DNA from: Belnapia sp.
Lineage (GTDB): Bacteria; Pseudomonadota; Alphaproteobacteria; Acetobacterales; Acetobacteraceae
Reading direction: 5' to 3'
Length of the DNA stretch: 5,632 nt
Assembly (NCBI GenBank): GCA_028291445.1
Contig: JAQGIA010000353.1
Span: forward strand, 1-5,632
This document shows positions 4,285-5,632 of this stretch, piece after piece. The position numbers were made by a program, and so were the translations under genes. The notes under the pieces were generated by a model, which saw nothing but the letters and a program-made list of their open reading frames with translations, was not told the origin of the DNA and ran no database searches. Every line of letters starts with the position of its first letter. Positions within the stretch are counted from its first letter, which is position 1.

Positions 4285-5632
4285 ATGTTGTCCCGCAATC
4301 TTGAGCAGACGCTCCATCGCGCCCTCGGCCTGGCCAATGAGCGCCGGCACGAATACGCGACTCTGGAACATCTGCTTCTCGCCCTGACCGACGATACCGA
4401 TTCGGCCACCGTCCTGCGTGCCTGCGGGGTCGACAACGACAAGCTGAAGCGCGACCTGACCGAGTTCCTCGACAAGGATCTGGCTGGGCTGGTGACCGAG
4501 CGGGCCGGCGACCCGAAGCCGACCGCCGGCTTCCAGCGCGTTGTCCAGCGCGCCGCGATCCATGTGCAATCCTCCGGCCGGGACGAGGTGACGGGCGCCA
4601 ACGTGCTCGTCGCGCTCTTCTCCGAGCGGGAAAGCCATGCGGTCTATTTCCTGCAACTCCAGGACATGACCCGGCTGGATGCGGTGAATTTCATCAGCCA
4701 CGGCATCGCCAAGGCGCCCGGCCGCACCGGCAACCGCCCGGTCCAGGGCACGCCCACCACCGCCGCTGGCCCGTCCGATCCGCAGGAGCCGGAGAAGGAG
4801 GAGAAGCCGCGCGGCGGCCGCAGCCAGGACGCGCTGTCCAACTACTGCGTGAACCTGAACAAGAAGGCCGCGGCCGGAAAGATCGACCCGCTGATCGGGC
4901 GTGATTCCGAAATCGAGCGGACCATCCAGATCCTCTGCCGCCGCACCAAGAACAACCCGCTGTACGTGGGCGATCCCGGCGTCGGCAAGACCGCCATCGC
5001 CGAGGGCCTGGCCAAGCGCATCATCGAGGGCGACGTGCCCGAGGTGCTGGCGAAATCGACCATCTATGCGCTCGACATGGGCAGCCTGCTGGCCGGCACC
5101 CGCTACCGCGGCGACTTCGAGGAGCGGCTGAAGGCCGTGGTGAACGAGCTGGAGCAGCAACCCGGCTCCATCCTGTTCATCGACGAGATCCATACGGTCA
5201 TCGGCGCCGGTGCGACCAGCGGCGGGGCGATGGATGCCTCCAACCTGCTGAAGCCGGCCCTGGCCCAGGGCACGCTGCGTTGCGTGGGATCCACGACCTA
5301 CAAGGAATACCGCAACTACTTCGAGAAGGACCGCGCCCTGGTGCGGCGCTTCCAGAAGATCGACGTGAACGAGCCGTCGATCGAGGATACGGTCAAGATC
5401 CTGACCGGCCTCAAGACCAACTACGAGAAGCACCACAAGGTCCGCTACACGCCGGAGGCCATCCGCGCCGCGGTGGAGCTTTCGGCCAAGTACATCCATG
5501 ACCGCAAGCTGCCGGACAAGGCGATCGACGTGATCGACGAGGTCGGCGCCTCCCGCATGCTGCAGCCCGAGGGCAAGCGGCGGAAGATGGTCACCCTGAA
5601 GGACGTCGAGGAGATCGTGGCGAAGATCGCCC
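4285..5632 (+). CDS. clpA: ATP-dependent Clp protease ATP-binding subunit ClpA, C-terminus beyond the right edge
   Basis: ClpA is the hexameric AAA+ unfoldase that partners ClpP. It takes substrates from ClpS through its N-domain. The first 449 codons are visible, out of a usual 750-780. The N-terminal Clp_N double repeat (about 1-143) opens with [14 protein letters not shown] and ends near VNFISHG. A charged, Pro-rich linker follows (about 146-178). The D1 AAA+ domain then starts at IDPLIGRD. It has Walker A GDPGVGKT (229-236, Lys235), the pore-loop region [12 protein letters not shown], Walker B ILFIDE (296-301, Asp300 and Glu301), sensor-1 GSTTY (335-339) and the arginine-finger region VRRF (353-356). 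[11 protein letters not shown] marks the D1 small domain. The second AAA+ module and the ClpP-binding loop lie outside. The ATG at 4285 gives the standard ClpA N-terminus. An in-frame TTG at 4279 is only 4 nt from GGAG and less likely. The single-base remainder at the edge shows the gene continues. No defect seen. Confidence 0.97.
   Translation, partial: MLSRNLEQTLHRALGLANERRHEYATLEHLLLALTDDTDSATVLRACGVDNDKLKRDLTEFLDKDLAGLVTERAGDPKPTAGFQRVVQRAAIHVQSSGRDEVTGANVLVALFSERESHAVYFLQLQDMTRLDAVNFISHGIAKAPGRTGNRPVQGTPTTAAGPSDPQEPEKEEKPRGGRSQDALSNYCVNLNKKAAAGKIDPLIGRDSEIERTIQILCRRTKNNPLYVGDPGVGKTAIAEGLAKRIIEGDVPEVLAKSTIYALDMGSLLAGTRYRGDFEERLKAVVNELEQQPGSILFIDEIHTVIGAGATSGGAMDASNLLKPALAQGTLRCVGSTTYKEYRNYFEKDRALVRRFQKIDVNEPSIEDTVKILTGLKTNYEKHHKVRYTPEAIRAAVELSAKYIHDRKLPDKAIDVIDEVGASRMLQPEGKRRKMVTLKDVEEIVAKIA

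Noticed and set aside
4278..4307. Two CTTGAGCA copies 22 bases apart at the start of clpA, considered as heat-shock sigma-32 -35 elements
   Set aside because: They lie at and inside the coding start, and no matching -10 element follows at the right distance.
4174..5499. Long minus-strand open frame (441 codons) opposite clpA
   Set aside because: clpA on the plus strand is unmistakable over the whole stretch. Long antisense frames are expected in GC-rich coding DNA, and the translated product (Gly/Leu/Val/Asp-rich) resembles no family.

Overview
The window is GC-rich chromosomal DNA from an alphaproteobacterium. The ClpS/ClpA sequence style, a Phasin_2-type phasin and the gene order suggest Rhodospirillales, probably Acetobacteraceae (Roseomonas/Rhodopila-like). 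That placement is inferred from protein character, not from a marker gene. I see no RNA gene, insertion sequence, CRISPR array or phage gene.

Layout. The left part is on the minus strand. A D-alanyl-D-alanine carboxypeptidase (peptidase S11, dacA-like) runs off the left edge (1-925). It is preceded by a 377-residue protein with an alpha/beta-hydrolase N-terminal half and a TPR-like C-terminal part (1093-2226). A 327-base divergent region holds an 18-bp perfect palindrome and two related TGC-rich repeats. The rest is on the plus strand: a phasin (2554-3075) followed by a strong terminator hairpin, then clpS (3393-3824), and clpA (from 4285, open at the right edge).

How the genes relate. ClpS and ClpA form one functional module. 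ClpS presents N-end-rule substrates to the ClpA unfoldase, which feeds ClpP (not in the window). Here they are separated by 460 bases containing two families of short tandem repeats, so clpA probably has its own promoter. The phasin coats polyhydroxyalkanoate (PHA) granules. Its upstream TGC-rich repeats resemble operators described for the PHA-responsive repressor PhaR. The divergent hydrolase gene has its own palindrome in the same region, so a link between this uncharacterised hydrolase and PHA metabolism is plausible but unproven. DacA acts separately, in peptidoglycan trimming in the periplasm.

The least ordinary items are the hydrolase-TPR protein and its shared control region with the phasin, the tandem repeats between clpS and clpA, and a clpA leader in which two alternative hairpins share a 3' arm overlapping the ribosome binding site. 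The remaining genes are conventional housekeeping genes.
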